33,988 nt of DNA from CAZDYP01 sp964509505 (GTDB lineage Bacteria; Chloroflexota; Anaerolineae; JACRMK01). Made by a program: the position numbers and the translations under genes. Each line of letters begins with the position of its first letter. Position 1 is the first letter of the stretch. Below the pieces are notes generated by a model, which was given only the letters and a program-made list of their open reading frames with translations, had not been told where the DNA came from and did no database searches. Location: NCBI GenBank assembly GCA_964509505.1, contig CAZDYP010000034.1, forward strand, positions 1 to 33,988, read 5' to 3'. Positions 7,624 to 16,125 of this stretch are shown one piece after another.

Positions 7624-7842
7624 TTAACGAATCGCAGGCATCAAACCCAAGAGCAATGCAATCCCTATCATCGTCAACGCTAGAATGGATAACACGATCC
7701 AAAAGACGAGAATGGCAGACATGAAACCACACCCGAAGCGAAAGCCGTCGGCAAACGTCAAATCCATTTTCAAGATGGGAATGTCTTTGATGGGCAACGC
7801 CGCTTGAGACGAGGAGGTGACTGGTGAAGGTTGATTTTCCAT
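7624..7842 (-). CDS. Small membrane protein of unknown function
   Basis: 72 residues. A polar N-terminus (about 1-34) is followed by one long or two closely packed hydrophobic helices (about 38-70: FMSAILVFWIVLSILALTMIGIALLLGL). No family was recognised. It lies convergent to the response regulator, shares its terminator, and has a TATAAT on the minus strand only seven bases before the ATG, which suggests a leaderless mRNA. The start could also be an internal Met. It is supported by the good placement of signals and by membrane-protein composition, not by homology. Confidence 0.55.
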   Translation of the reverse strand: MENQPSPVTSSSQAALPIKDIPILKMDLTFADGFRFGCGFMSAILVFWIVLSILALTMIGIALLLGLMPAIR

Positions 7843-7849
7843 GCGCGCG

Positions 7850-7855
7850 ATTATA
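7850..7855 (-). promoter_or_regulatory. -10 box of the small membrane protein gene
   Basis: TATAAT on the minus strand, 7 bases from the ATG at 7842. No convincing -35 is seen. If used, the transcript would start at or next to the start codon. Confidence 0.4.
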
Positions 7856-7873
7856 ACACAACTCGCGTTAATG

Positions 7874-7950
7874 TTAGATTTCAGATTGCAGATTTTTGAT
7901 TGACACAGCGGATGACCAATCTCAAATCAAAAATCAAAAATCTAATCTTG
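7874..7950 (+). repeat. Mirrored heptamer array at the start of the GT39-like gene
   Basis: Eleven units in 7-base phase: TTAGATT, TCAGATT, GCAGATT, TTTGATT, then after two odd units CCAATCT, CAAATCA, AAAATCA, AAAATCT. The halves are reverse complements. The downstream half lies inside the predicted coding region and encodes its first residues. Confidence 0.75.
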
Positions 7951-9441
7951 CGCCACTGCGTCCTACCGTCCATCCTCCTGCTGGCTGCGTGGTTGCAGTT
8001 TTCGCTTATCAGCGGCGCGCGCTTTCATCCCGACGAAGCGTTGTACGCGACGTGGGCGCGCATTGTTGCGACGGGCGAAGATGTGTGGCTCGCGCAGCGC
8101 GTTGTGGACAAACCTCCCCTATTCATCTATGCCATCGCCATCCCCTTTGGCACAGTCGGCGCATCGGAAGAGCTCGCGCGTTTGCCGAACATCCTTGCTA
8201 GCCTGTGTTCCATCGCGTTGCTCTATGGCATCGCGCACAGTTTATATCGTGAGCATGGTGTGGCGTGGCTTGCCGCTGGCGTGTTCGCGCTCTCACCCTA
8301 CACGCTCCTCTTCGCGCCGACTGCTTTCACTGACCCATTCATGTTAGGCTGGGTGTTGTTGGCATGGTGGCTCACGCTCAAACGTCGTGTGTTCTATGCG
8401 GGCATCGCCTACGGGCTTGCGCTGGCGACGAAACAAGATGCAATCCTGCTGCTGCCGTTACTGGTCATTGGTAATTGGCTATTAGCTATGAGCTATAGGA
8501 AATTCACTATCAAATATCTAAGAGCTAATAGCCAATATCTAGCATCATTCCTCTTAGGCTGGCTACTTCCCCTCAGCTGCGTTATGGGCTGGAGCCTGCT
8601 GCGTCCACAGCTCAATTATCTGCAAGCCAGCCTCGACCATTACGGGGGTGTGTCATTTGCGACGTTTGACAGCTATCCCGCACGCCTCTACGCATGGGTT
8701 ACGCTTGCGCGCGTGTTGTCGTCGGAGTGGTTGTTGCTGTTGGCGATTGTGGCTTCACCCTTCCTTATGGCGCGACAACGCCATCACGCCGACATCGGCG
8801 TGTGGCTCTTTGCGTGCTACTGGTTTGTGTCGCATCTCGTATTGAGCTTGCAGGTTTGGGATCGGTACCTGCTGCCGCTTGCGCCCATTGCAGCGTTGAT
8901 GATTGCGCGCAGCGTGACCTTTGCGTGGCGCCACAGACTTTGTCGGTTTTCGAAAACCGGCGAGGTCTTGTTCGTTGTGTCATTAGCCGTTGCGTTGATA
9001 TTACCCGCACGCGCGGTCCTGCAGCGCGAGCTCGATGTGAGCGGGATGCGTGGTTTATATGACGGGATAGACGAGGTGGGGTTGTTTTTTTGGCGCACTG
9101 ACACCACAGCAACAATTCTCTATATGCGCCACCTGAGCTGGTCAATTGACTATTACACGTTTGGTCGCGCGCTTGACCGCCGTTGGGTGAGTAGTCCCAT
9201 CGAGCTGGCTGCTGACGCGGGGCACATGGCGCTGGCGAAAAAGTTTCTCGTCCTCGCCACTTGGGAACATTGGGGACAAGAACTTACCGACGCGCTTGCC
9301 TCAGTCAACCTCAAAGCCGAGCCCGTGTTCATCACTTATCATCAGGATGGGCACCCTTCGCTCATAGTTTATCAGCTCATCCCCAAACTGGTTGGGATTT
9401 CTAGCTCATACTCATCTCTCGACAATCGCTTAACTGAATAG
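7912..9441 (+). CDS. GT39/ArnT-like membrane glycosyltransferase
   Basis: 509 residues from ATG 7912; a TTG at 7900 is possible but lies in repeat sequence. Multi-pass GT-C fold protein with about 10-12 hydrophobic segments. The family signature Asp-Glu is in FHPDEALYATWARI near the first outside loop, followed by DKPPLFIYAIAIPF, which corresponds to the DKPPL motif of lipid-linked sugar transferases such as ArnT. It probably moves a sugar from a polyprenyl-phosphate donor to a lipid or protein on the outer face of the membrane. About 28 codons (8467-8550) are an in-frame mirrored heptamer array between two membrane segments, giving an odd loop (NWLLAMSYRKFTIKYL). The sugar and acceptor cannot be told. 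Confidence 0.8.
   Translation: MTNLKSKIKNLILRHCVLPSILLLAAWLQFSLISGARFHPDEALYATWARIVATGEDVWLAQRVVDKPPLFIYAIAIPFGTVGASEELARLPNILASLCSIALLYGIAHSLYREHGVAWLAAGVFALSPYTLLFAPTAFTDPFMLGWVLLAWWLTLKRRVFYAGIAYGLALATKQDAILLLPLLVIGNWLLAMSYRKFTIKYLRANSQYLASFLLGWLLPLSCVMGWSLLRPQLNYLQASLDHYGGVSFATFDSYPARLYAWVTLARVLSSEWLLLLAIVASPFLMARQRHHADIGVWLFACYWFVSHLVLSLQVWDRYLLPLAPIAALMIARSVTFAWRHRLCRFSKTGEVLFVVSLAVALILPARAVLQRELDVSGMRGLYDGIDEVGLFFWRTDTTATILYMRHLSWSIDYYTFGRALDRRWVSSPIELAADAGHMALAKKFLVLATWEHWGQELTDALASVNLKAEPVFITYHQDGHPSLIVYQLIPKLVGISSSYSSLDNRLTE
8467..8550 (+). repeat. In-frame mirrored heptamer array inside the GT39-like gene
   Basis: Twelve units in 7-base phase (84 bases, exactly 28 codons), such as ATTGGCT, ATTAGCT, ATGAGCT, then AGCTAAT, AGCCAAT, ATCTAGC. 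Arms 8474-8487 and 8523-8536 are a perfect 14-base inverted repeat. The reading frame stays open through the array. Confidence 0.85.
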
Positions 9442-9472
9442 AGCTTATGTCCATTGGTGATGGGGGGCTAGC

Positions 9473-9515
9473 AAACAACAGCGTCACACCGCTTGAGTGT
9501 GACGCTGTTGTTTTT
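9473..9515. terminator. Bidirectional terminator between converging genes
   Basis: A 15-16-bp stem (AACAACAGCGTCACA with TGTGACGCTGTTGTT) and short loop, followed by TTTTT on the plus strand. It separates the GT39-like gene from the convergent peptidase gene. Confidence 0.85.
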
Positions 9516-9531
9516 GCCCGCACTGCTTTTT

Positions 9532-12500
9532 TTATTTGTGAACGACGATGCTGCCGCCGCCCAGCGCCGTGGTTGGATTGGCGCCATCGCTCGCGCCCGG
9601 CTGATTGTCATACACCACTTGATTGTTGGCTTTGTTCCAAATCTTAATGCGAATCTTATCGGGCTGTCCATCGGTAACGACGACGAGGAAGCCGTAGGCG
9701 CCGCTGCCATTGACGGTGCCTGTGCCTTTATACGTCGCCTTAGCGCCGTTGATGCTCAACGAATCGTGGCTAGTGCTGGCAAACTTGAAGTTGACGTTGT
9801 TGAGATGGAGTTTGGTCACCCCTGTTGGTTTCGTTGAACCTTTGGTCAGCTTCACGAAGAACCCAAAGTTGGCTTTGCCTGTCACGGTTGGTTGTGTCGT
9901 ATATGCGCCTGCTGGCGAATTGAACCAGCCGCCGCCCGTCGCAAACGTGCCCTCAATCGCGTCACAGATGACGTTGTATTGGAGCGTGGCTTGTCCTGTT
10001 GCGCCGTCGTTGTCGGTGACGCTCAACACCACTTCATAGACGCCCGTTTGCGTATAGAGATGACTCGCTTGTGTGGCGCCTGAGCCATTCGCTTCGGTTA
10101 CGCTGCCTGCCGTGCTCTGCCCATCACCCCAATTCCACGACGCCGTATGCGTGTCTTGTTTGCCTGCATCGGTGAAGTTTGCGGTAAGCGTCACAGGTGT
10201 GCCGATGAGAATAGAACCGAGCGGCGCGACGATGGCTCCAACAGTTGGCGCGACGTTCAAGACGTTCACGGTAGCCGCTTTGGTCGTCGTGTTCCCTGCC
10301 AGGTCCGTTGCCCGCACTTGCACGGCTTTCGCAGCCGGCCCGTTGATAGTGTTTGTGAATAGCGCGCTTTGCCCATTCGTCTCAAAGGTGTTGTCGTTGT
10401 TCAAGTCCCACACCGTCGTTGCCAGACCACTCCCCGCATCAGCGGCAGTCGCAGTAAGCGTGATGACGCTGCCCTCGTTCACGGTGTACGTGCTTGCTGC
10501 GTTCAACGTCGGCGCAGTCTTGTCCAACTTCACGACCAATGTCTTCGGCGTCTCACTATTGCCCGCATTGTCCATCGCCGCAAAGGTGATGGTCGTCTGA
10601 CCTTCGATATTAATCGTGATTTGCGTGGACGCCGCATTGATGATGGTGTTGGGCAATGTCTGTGCGCCGCTCAAACTATAACTGATTTGCTTGATCCCTG
10701 AGCCATTCGCATTGTCGGTCGCATTCAGCGTGACGACGACGTTCGTGTTGTTCCACCCATTTGCATTTGGAGCGGGTGATGGCGTCGCTGTCGTCGTCGG
10801 CGCGATGTTATCTACAATGAGTGAAGCGCTTGCCTGCGACGGCAAGTAGCGATCACTAGTTGGGTTGATGATTTGCCCGTTGCCTAAGTTGATGCCGCCG
10901 GCGGGCGCAAGGAAGTAGGCCGTCACGTTGTATTGTCCTGATGGCAAGTTCACCGCGCCGAGCGGGGCGCGCCCCGCGAAGTCAACGATGACAGGCACAG
11001 CCGCGGACGCACTGCCACACGCCGGGACGTTGCACGTCAACACGAAGAAGATCGTTTGCGAATTGTTCACGACGTTGTTCGCGCCATCGCGCAAGGTTGC
11101 CACAAACGGCGTCTGGTTGTTGGCAATGGTCGCACTGTTGGGCGTCAACGTCAACGACGTAGTTTGCTTGTTGATGGTGAACGGACTCGCAGCGCTGGAG
11201 GGCAGATAGTTCGCCGCGCCTGCAAACGAAGCCAGCAGGGTCTGCGCGCCCGGCAGTTCCGAGATGAGCATGGTCACGCTGGCGACGCCGCTGCCGTTGG
11301 TCAAAGCCGATTTGCTCGCAGTGCCAATCCTAAACATCACCCGCTGATTGGCCAATGGCGAACCAGCGCTTTGCAACAACGCGCTGAAGGTAACGTGGTC
11401 ATTGTATTTGGCGCTCGTCGCCGGTGATTGCAAGGTGAGCGTCGTCGCAGTGGCGTCGGGATTGGGCGCATTGCCAGCCGCCGAATAATAGGCGCCCAAG
11501 TTCGTGTCGAGCGAGACCAAGCCCGCTGCGCTCACGGCTTGCGCCATAAAGACCACTGTTTGTGGCGCATTGCCGCCGAGCGGTAACGTGCCTGTCCACA
11601 GCGCCGGGTTGGATCCGCTGCGCGTCAAGTCCAAGGGATACCAACGTCCGTACCACGCGCCGCTCAACCCAGTGTAGTTGATCCACACGGCTTGAATGTC
11701 CGCGTTCTGGTCGTTAGCCACGGTGACGCTGAAATACGCAGTGCCGCCCATCACCGAGACTGCGACGTGGGTGATGGCGGGCGCGCCCGCGCCGGCTGCC
11801 GCCGCATTCAAATTGTCGTTGTAGTAGAGGCGGAAATTCATCTCTTGGAAGGCGCGCAACGTGCCAAGCTGCGAATTGGGCGCGGATGATTTGAATTGGG
11901 ACGGCAGCGCCATCAAACGAGTTGCGCCGTTCAAGTTCGTCAACGCGCCGAAGTAATTGCTGCGCCAAGGACGAACTGGATAGAACACATCGGAGAAAAA
12001 TGCGGCATGGACGTTTTGAATTTCATTGGCGGGCGCGCCTGCGAGTGGCAGCACATTTAGCTTGTCGCTATACGCGCCGCCACGGAAACCGACGCCGCGC
12101 AAGACGATGTTTGGCGCCGTCACGTTGCGAAGGACCAATGGTAGCACGGGTTCGGCCGGATTAGCTACCGCGCCGTTGTCGCCCAAATAGTACGTTGCCA
12201 TCAGCGTCGTATTCGCGGCAATATCTTTGACGGGTTGATTGATTTCAGTGAGTGTTGGCAGCACCGTCAAATCAGCAGAACGCAAACCGAGCGCCACGCC
12301 AGGTCCGGAAGCGACAGCAGCGGGATCGGCGATGGCGGGCGCGTCGGATGGCGGGGTCAGTCGCGCGCCGGGCATGTTGATGCTCAACATCGGCAAACCG
12401 AAGAGCGTTGCCTGCAACAACGTCTTCTCATGAATGCCGCGCAACTCGGCGGTGTTGTACAGATAGCGTTTCTTCGCCTCGACCAATGCTTTGCCCACTG

Positions 12501-13908
12501 AAACGGGCCCCGCGCCTGTGCGCAGCTGTTTGCTGTATTCGTAATAGAGCCGCTCGCCATACTCGACCAAATCGCTGTCGCCATATTGGTAGCCTGTGCC
12601 AGCGATGAGTGTCGCTTGTTTGCGCGCGAACGCTTGCGGCCAGTCCAGCACATTAGTCACGCCCGGCACGCCATGCGCGTCCACCAGATTGTATGCCGAG
12701 TGACAACCCAAGCTGAAGATCAACACGTTGTTCAAGTTCGCCGCCGCCGCGTTCATAACATCAGCTGTCGTGAGACGTGTGGTGTAATCAGCTGCAAGCG
12801 TGCTGAACGAACTGAAGTGTCCTGCGACGAAGGCAACGTCGTGGCGCGTATTGAGCCAGCTATCCCGCAACTGCGTCGCAGTCCATAACAATGGACTTGT
12901 CGGCGAAATGGGAATGCCTGATGGCGCGATGAGCGTCGCCGCCGCCATGTTCATGCCCGTTTCCAATTCGCCCTTGATGACCGTCGCGGCATCCGCCATG
13001 AAATCGTAGCCTGTCACCAACGGCGCTGTGCTAGGCGCGAGGACGCCATTCGTAGCGATATACGCATCAATCATGCCGCTTGCCTCGGCTGCGGTTTCGA
13101 CGAGGCGACCCACCGCTAAATTCGGCAATGGCAACGTATGATCTTCGATGGAGATTTCGGTGTTGGCGCCGTAACGATCTTGGCTTAAGACGTAACCCAA
13201 ACGCAGACTCGCTTGTGAAGCGCTATCGTCAAGCACGGGCGGGAAGAAATTGTTTTCGTTCGCCAAGCCTGCTTCGTCGGGATGACGGAAGAACGGAATC
13301 ACGCTATCGCCGCCAACCATCACGACGTATTGCAGCTGCGGGTTGAGCGCGCGGTAACGCTCCACAATGTCTTTGATGGCATACGCCACCAGGTTCATGG
13401 CATACGGACACCCCGTGTTTGCGTCGGCTTGCGCGTATGCCGCGTTGACCTTTGCATCGCCGCTCACATCCACAATGGCCGCTGCGACTTCAGGGCGCGC
13501 CGCAAATGTTGCGAGCTTCGCTTGCAATGCAGACTTCTCCGCTGCCGTGCCTGTCATGCGCGCCATGTTCGTGAAGATGAGGCTCTTGTAATTGCCAGCG
13601 ACGCCAGCCAGCGTCGCGCCGCTCACAGGATTGACGTTCGCGCACTGTTGCGAGAACACCGTCGTTTTGAGGCGGAACGGTTGCGCGAAACTGTACGCGC
13701 CATAGCGCCCGCGCACGCGGATGTAGAAATCGCCGTTGTTGTCCCAAACATTGCGGTTAATGTTCTCGCTGATGGTGCCGGGATTGACGGAAACAGCTAG
13801 CAACGAGCGTGCCTGTGCGTTCACTGAACGCTGTGCCAAAATGGTTGCTGCATCGCCAAAGAGCGCGTCGCCGCCAAAGAGCGCATCGCCGCCAAAGAGC
13901 GCGTCGCC
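9532..13908 (-). CDS. Giant C25 (gingipain-like) peptidase, C-terminal part: peptidase, Ig-like, PKD domains
   Basis: C-terminal part of a gene that continues across the N gap from 14009-15824. Read from the gap, the frame gives GGDALF repeats, then DAATILAQRSVNAQ and the peptidase domain, so there is no real start here. The clan CD catalytic pair is visible: His in AGHFSSF (codon 12817-12819) and Cys in SLGCHSAY (codon 12703-12705). Next come Ig-like domains of the bacterial Big_3 type (ATTLTLQSPATSAKYNDHV), Bacterial Ig/cadherin-like segments (DNANGSGIKQISYSL), a PKD domain (ASWNWGDGQSTAG) and a C-terminal module (ATGGGWFNSPAG) common in large secreted proteins. It is probably a secreted protease or adhesin. 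The TAA stop is next to a strong terminator. Confidence 0.82.
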   Translation of the reverse strand, partial: GDALFGGDALFGGDALFGDAATILAQRSVNAQARSLLAVSVNPGTISENINRNVWDNNGDFYIRVRGRYGAYSFAQPFRLKTTVFSQQCANVNPVSGATLAGVAGNYKSLIFTNMARMTGTAAEKSALQAKLATFAARPEVAAAIVDVSGDAKVNAAYAQADANTGCPYAMNLVAYAIKDIVERYRALNPQLQYVVMVGGDSVIPFFRHPDEAGLANENNFFPPVLDDSASQASLRLGYVLSQDRYGANTEISIEDHTLPLPNLAVGRLVETAAEASGMIDAYIATNGVLAPSTAPLVTGYDFMADAATVIKGELETGMNMAAATLIAPSGIPISPTSPLLWTATQLRDSWLNTRHDVAFVAGHFSSFSTLAADYTTRLTTADVMNAAAANLNNVLIFSLGCHSAYNLVDAHGVPGVTNVLDWPQAFARKQATLIAGTGYQYGDSDLVEYGERLYYEYSKQLRTGAGPVSVGKALVEAKKRYLYNTAELRGIHEKTLLQATLFGLPMLSINMPGARLTPPSDAPAIADPAAVASGPGVALGLRSADLTVLPTLTEINQPVKDIAANTTLMATYYLGDNGAVANPAEPVLPLVLRNVTAPNIVLRGVGFRGGAYSDKLNVLPLAGAPANEIQNVHAAFFSDVFYPVRPWRSNYFGALTNLNGATRLMALPSQFKSSAPNSQLGTLRAFQEMNFRLYYNDNLNAAAAGAGAPAITHVAVSVMGGTAYFSVTVANDQNADIQAVWINYTGLSGAWYGRWYPLDLTRSGSNPALWTGTLPLGGNAPQTVVFMAQAVSAAGLVSLDTNLGAYYSAAGNAPNPDATATTLTLQSPATSAKYNDHVTFSALLQSAGSPLANQRVMFRIGTASKSALTNGSGVASVTMLISELPGAQTLLASFAGAANYLPSSAASPFTINKQTTSLTLTPNSATIANNQTPFVATLRDGANNVVNNSQTIFFVLTCNVPACGSASAAVPVIVDFAGRAPLGAVNLPSGQYNVTAYFLAPAGGINLGNGQIINPTSDRYLPSQASASLIVDNIAPTTTATPSPAPNANGWNNTNVVVTLNATDNANGSGIKQISYSLSGAQTLPNTIINAASTQITINIEGQTTITFAAMDNAGNSETPKTLVVKLDKTAPTLNAASTYTVNEGSVITLTATAADAGSGLATTVWDLNNDNTFETNGQSALFTNTINGPAAKAVQVRATDLAGNTTTKAATVNVLNVAPTVGAIVAPLGSILIGTPVTLTANFTDAGKQDTHTASWNWGDGQSTAGSVTEANGSGATQASHLYTQTGVYEVVLSVTDNDGATGQATLQYNVICDAIEGTFATGGGWFNSPAGAYTTQPTVTGKANFGFFVKLTKGSTKPTGVTKLHLNNVNFKFASTSHDSLSINGAKATYKGTGTVNGSGAYGFLVVVTDGQPDKIRIKIWNKANNQVVYDNQPGASDGANPTTALGGGSIVVHK

Positions 13909-14116
13909 NNNNNNNNNNNNNNNNNNNNNNNNNNNNNNNNNNNNNNNNNNNNNNNNNNNNNNNNNNNNNNNNNNNNNNNNNNNNNNNNNNNNNNNNNNNN
14001 NNNNNNNNCGCCAAAGAGCGCGTCGCCGCCAAAGAGCGCATCGCCGCCAAAGAGCGCGTCGCCGCCAAAGAGTGCGTCGCCGCCAAAGAGCGCGTCGCCG
14101 CCAAAGAGCGCGTCGC
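13854..14116 (-). repeat. 18-bp tandem repeat coding for GGDALF, with assembly gap inside
   Basis: On the minus strand the unit is GACGCGCTCTTTGGCGGC (Asp-Ala-Leu-Phe-Gly-Gly), with only GAC/GAT and single-base variants. Six copies are visible before the gap and three after it. The true number is unknown because the assembler broke here. Confidence 0.92.
13909..14008. other. Scaffold gap (100 N) inside the GGDALF repeat
   Basis: Exactly 100 N, a placeholder length. It breaks the reading frame artificially: the frames on the two sides each read GGDALF but are out of register across 100 bases. Confidence 0.97.
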
Positions 14117-15824
14117 CCGCAAACTCAGCGCCCAGTTTCGTGAGCTCCGTAGTGCTTTGGGGCGTAATCGAACTGTAAGCATCGTACGCCGCGCGAATGT
14201 CTTTGTAGAGGAAGAGGTCATAGTTAGCGGGCAATTGGTCGAGCGTCACGAAAATTTTGTCGCCAGGCTTCACAGCCACTTTGAACCAGGCCGCTTGACC
14301 TTGTTGGATCAGATGCTCGGAGATGGTCACTTCGCCCAGTCCATTTGGTATCAGTGGATATGCCGTCACCCACGTCGAGTTGAAGTGGTAGAGCAAAGCG
14401 GGTGTTGTGACTGAGGGGCCATTGGTGCTGCAATTGGCGGCTGCGTCACACGCTTGAATGGTGAAGGTGTAGGAGAGATTGGGCATCAATCCTTGCACCG
14501 TGTAAGACAAGGCATTCACTGTTGCCAGCAAACTGGTGGCTGAATAAACGCGGTATGCGCTCACGCCCACGTTATCTTGCGCGGGCGTCCAATCCAAACG
14601 GAAGCTGGTCGCATCGAGGCGTGTGGCTGTCACCGCGCTGCCAGTGGGCCAAGTAGGCGGCGTGGTATCGGGCACAAATTCGTCGTAGCCGATGTCGAAG
14701 CCTGCGCCTAGGGGACGCGCATCACCATCAAAGTCTGTGGTCACGCCAACATTGGTGCCGGCATCTCTCGCCATGCTGGTCGGCTGCAGATGGTAATCGT
14801 CTGTGCCAGGATTGACGAAGCCTGGGTTGCCGACGAGCGTGTGACCGCCGCTAACGATGTTGCCCTTGAGGTTGGTCGTGTTGCCATAGAAGATGTTGTA
14901 ATCTTCGCCGACGGCTGGGCTGAGGGTATCATTGACGATGCCGATTTTATGGCTGACGATGATGCTATTTTTGAGGGTGAAGGCGCAACTACGGACGAAG
15001 ATAGCTGCGCCGTTGGCAAGCGCATTGGTCGCAATCGTCGTGTGTAAAATAGCAAACGGCGTGCCATGGGCGCATTGATAGTACAGCACTTCGCCGCTGC
15101 CGCTGGTTTGTGAAGCATTGTTCGCAAACAAGCTATTGACGATAGAGCCTGAGACGGGGCTGTGATCGTGATAAATCGCGCCGCCTGCTTTGGAGGAGAT
15201 ATTGCGAAGGAATTGCGCGCCCGTCACTTGCGTTTTCCCCACAACGTAAAGCGCGCCACCTTTCCCATGCGACGTCTGGTTGTCTTTGAGTGCGCCGCCG
15301 ACGATGGTGATGCCGTCGCCCGCATGGACGCCGCCGCCGTCGTGATGGGCGACGTTGTTTCGCACGACGACGTTGTTCAACGTCAAAGCGGCAGTGCTGT
15401 AAATGCCGCCGCCATCGCTGGCGCTGCCATTGGCAATGGTTAAACTCTTGAGTGTGGTCGTGGCTGTGACTTTGAAGACGCGCGTCGCCTGGTTGCCGCT
15501 GATGGTGAGATTAGTCGCTGTCGAGCCGTCAATCGTGAGCGCTTTGTTGACGAGCAGCTCGCTGGCGAGGACGATAGTAGAATTGGCTGGCAAGCTAAAA
15601 GCGATGGTGTCGCCTGCGGCCGCATTAAGAATTGCTTGCCGTAATGAACCTGCGCCGCTGTTATTGGTGTTGGTCACCAGCTGTATCGCTGCGGCTGGCT
15701 GCGCGGACGCTAATGGGGTGTCCGCATTTAGCAGCCATGCTAACACAAACACCACGCACAGGTTCACGAGCGCTGACCATAACGCAGCCGACGCACGCCG
15801 ACCAGTCAATAAGTAGGTAATCAT
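14009..15824 (-). CDS. Giant C25 peptidase, N-terminal part: signal, beta-helix, FN3, PPC-like domain
   Basis: N-terminal part of the same gene as 9532-13908. Start chosen at ATG 15824 (MITYLLTGRR), which has GGGAGA about nine bases upstream; an ATG at 15854 has none. The signal peptide ends near ASA. A parallel beta-helix/CSLREA-like region follows (NTNNSGAGSLRQAILNAAAG, then GGGIYST, GGGVHAG and GGALYV turns). Then come a fibronectin type III domain (PPTWPTGSAVTATRLD), a PPC-like beta-sandwich (QGQAAWFKVAVKPGDKIFVT, ending ANYDLFLY), and the GGDALF hexapeptide repeat into the gap. This is exported, probably surface-associated. The joined protein is at least about 2,060 residues plus unknown repeats. 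Confidence 0.82.
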
Positions 15825-15910
15825 TGTAATCTTCTCCCCCCCTTTTCTCCCCATTCGCTAACGGCGTGAACAGGCAAGAGATATTATTGCAGAATGTGAG
15901 TGCGTGCTCC

Positions 15911-15955
15911 TTAAAAATAAAAACCGACCAGATGAAAATATCCTCTGGTCGGTTT
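15911..15955 (-). terminator. Terminator of the cyclase-ATPase-TPR gene
   Basis: A 12-bp stem (AAACCGACCAGA with TCTGGTCGGTTT) followed on the minus strand by TTTTTATTTTT. It lies 170 bases beyond the gene end and before the peptidase gene. Between 15956 and 16125 nothing else is seen, and none is seen between 15855 and 15910. Confidence 0.8.
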
Positions 15956-16125
15956 CACCATTCGCTCCCCCCAGCATATCGGTGACCAAAACTGCCTGCT
16001 GTGGTTCATCGCATCCAGACGATTGATAGGAAATTTACTGATCGGCTAACGCATGGCCTATTTTAATTAGGAGTGCAACAAAATACAAGGCTGAATTGGG
16101 TAAAGGTTAGATAAGTAAAAATAGG

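Noticed and set aside
13854..14116. Short tandem repeats that could be taken for a CRISPR array
   Set aside because: There are no spacers. The 18-bp unit is a multiple of three and encodes GGDALF in the frame of the surrounding gene.
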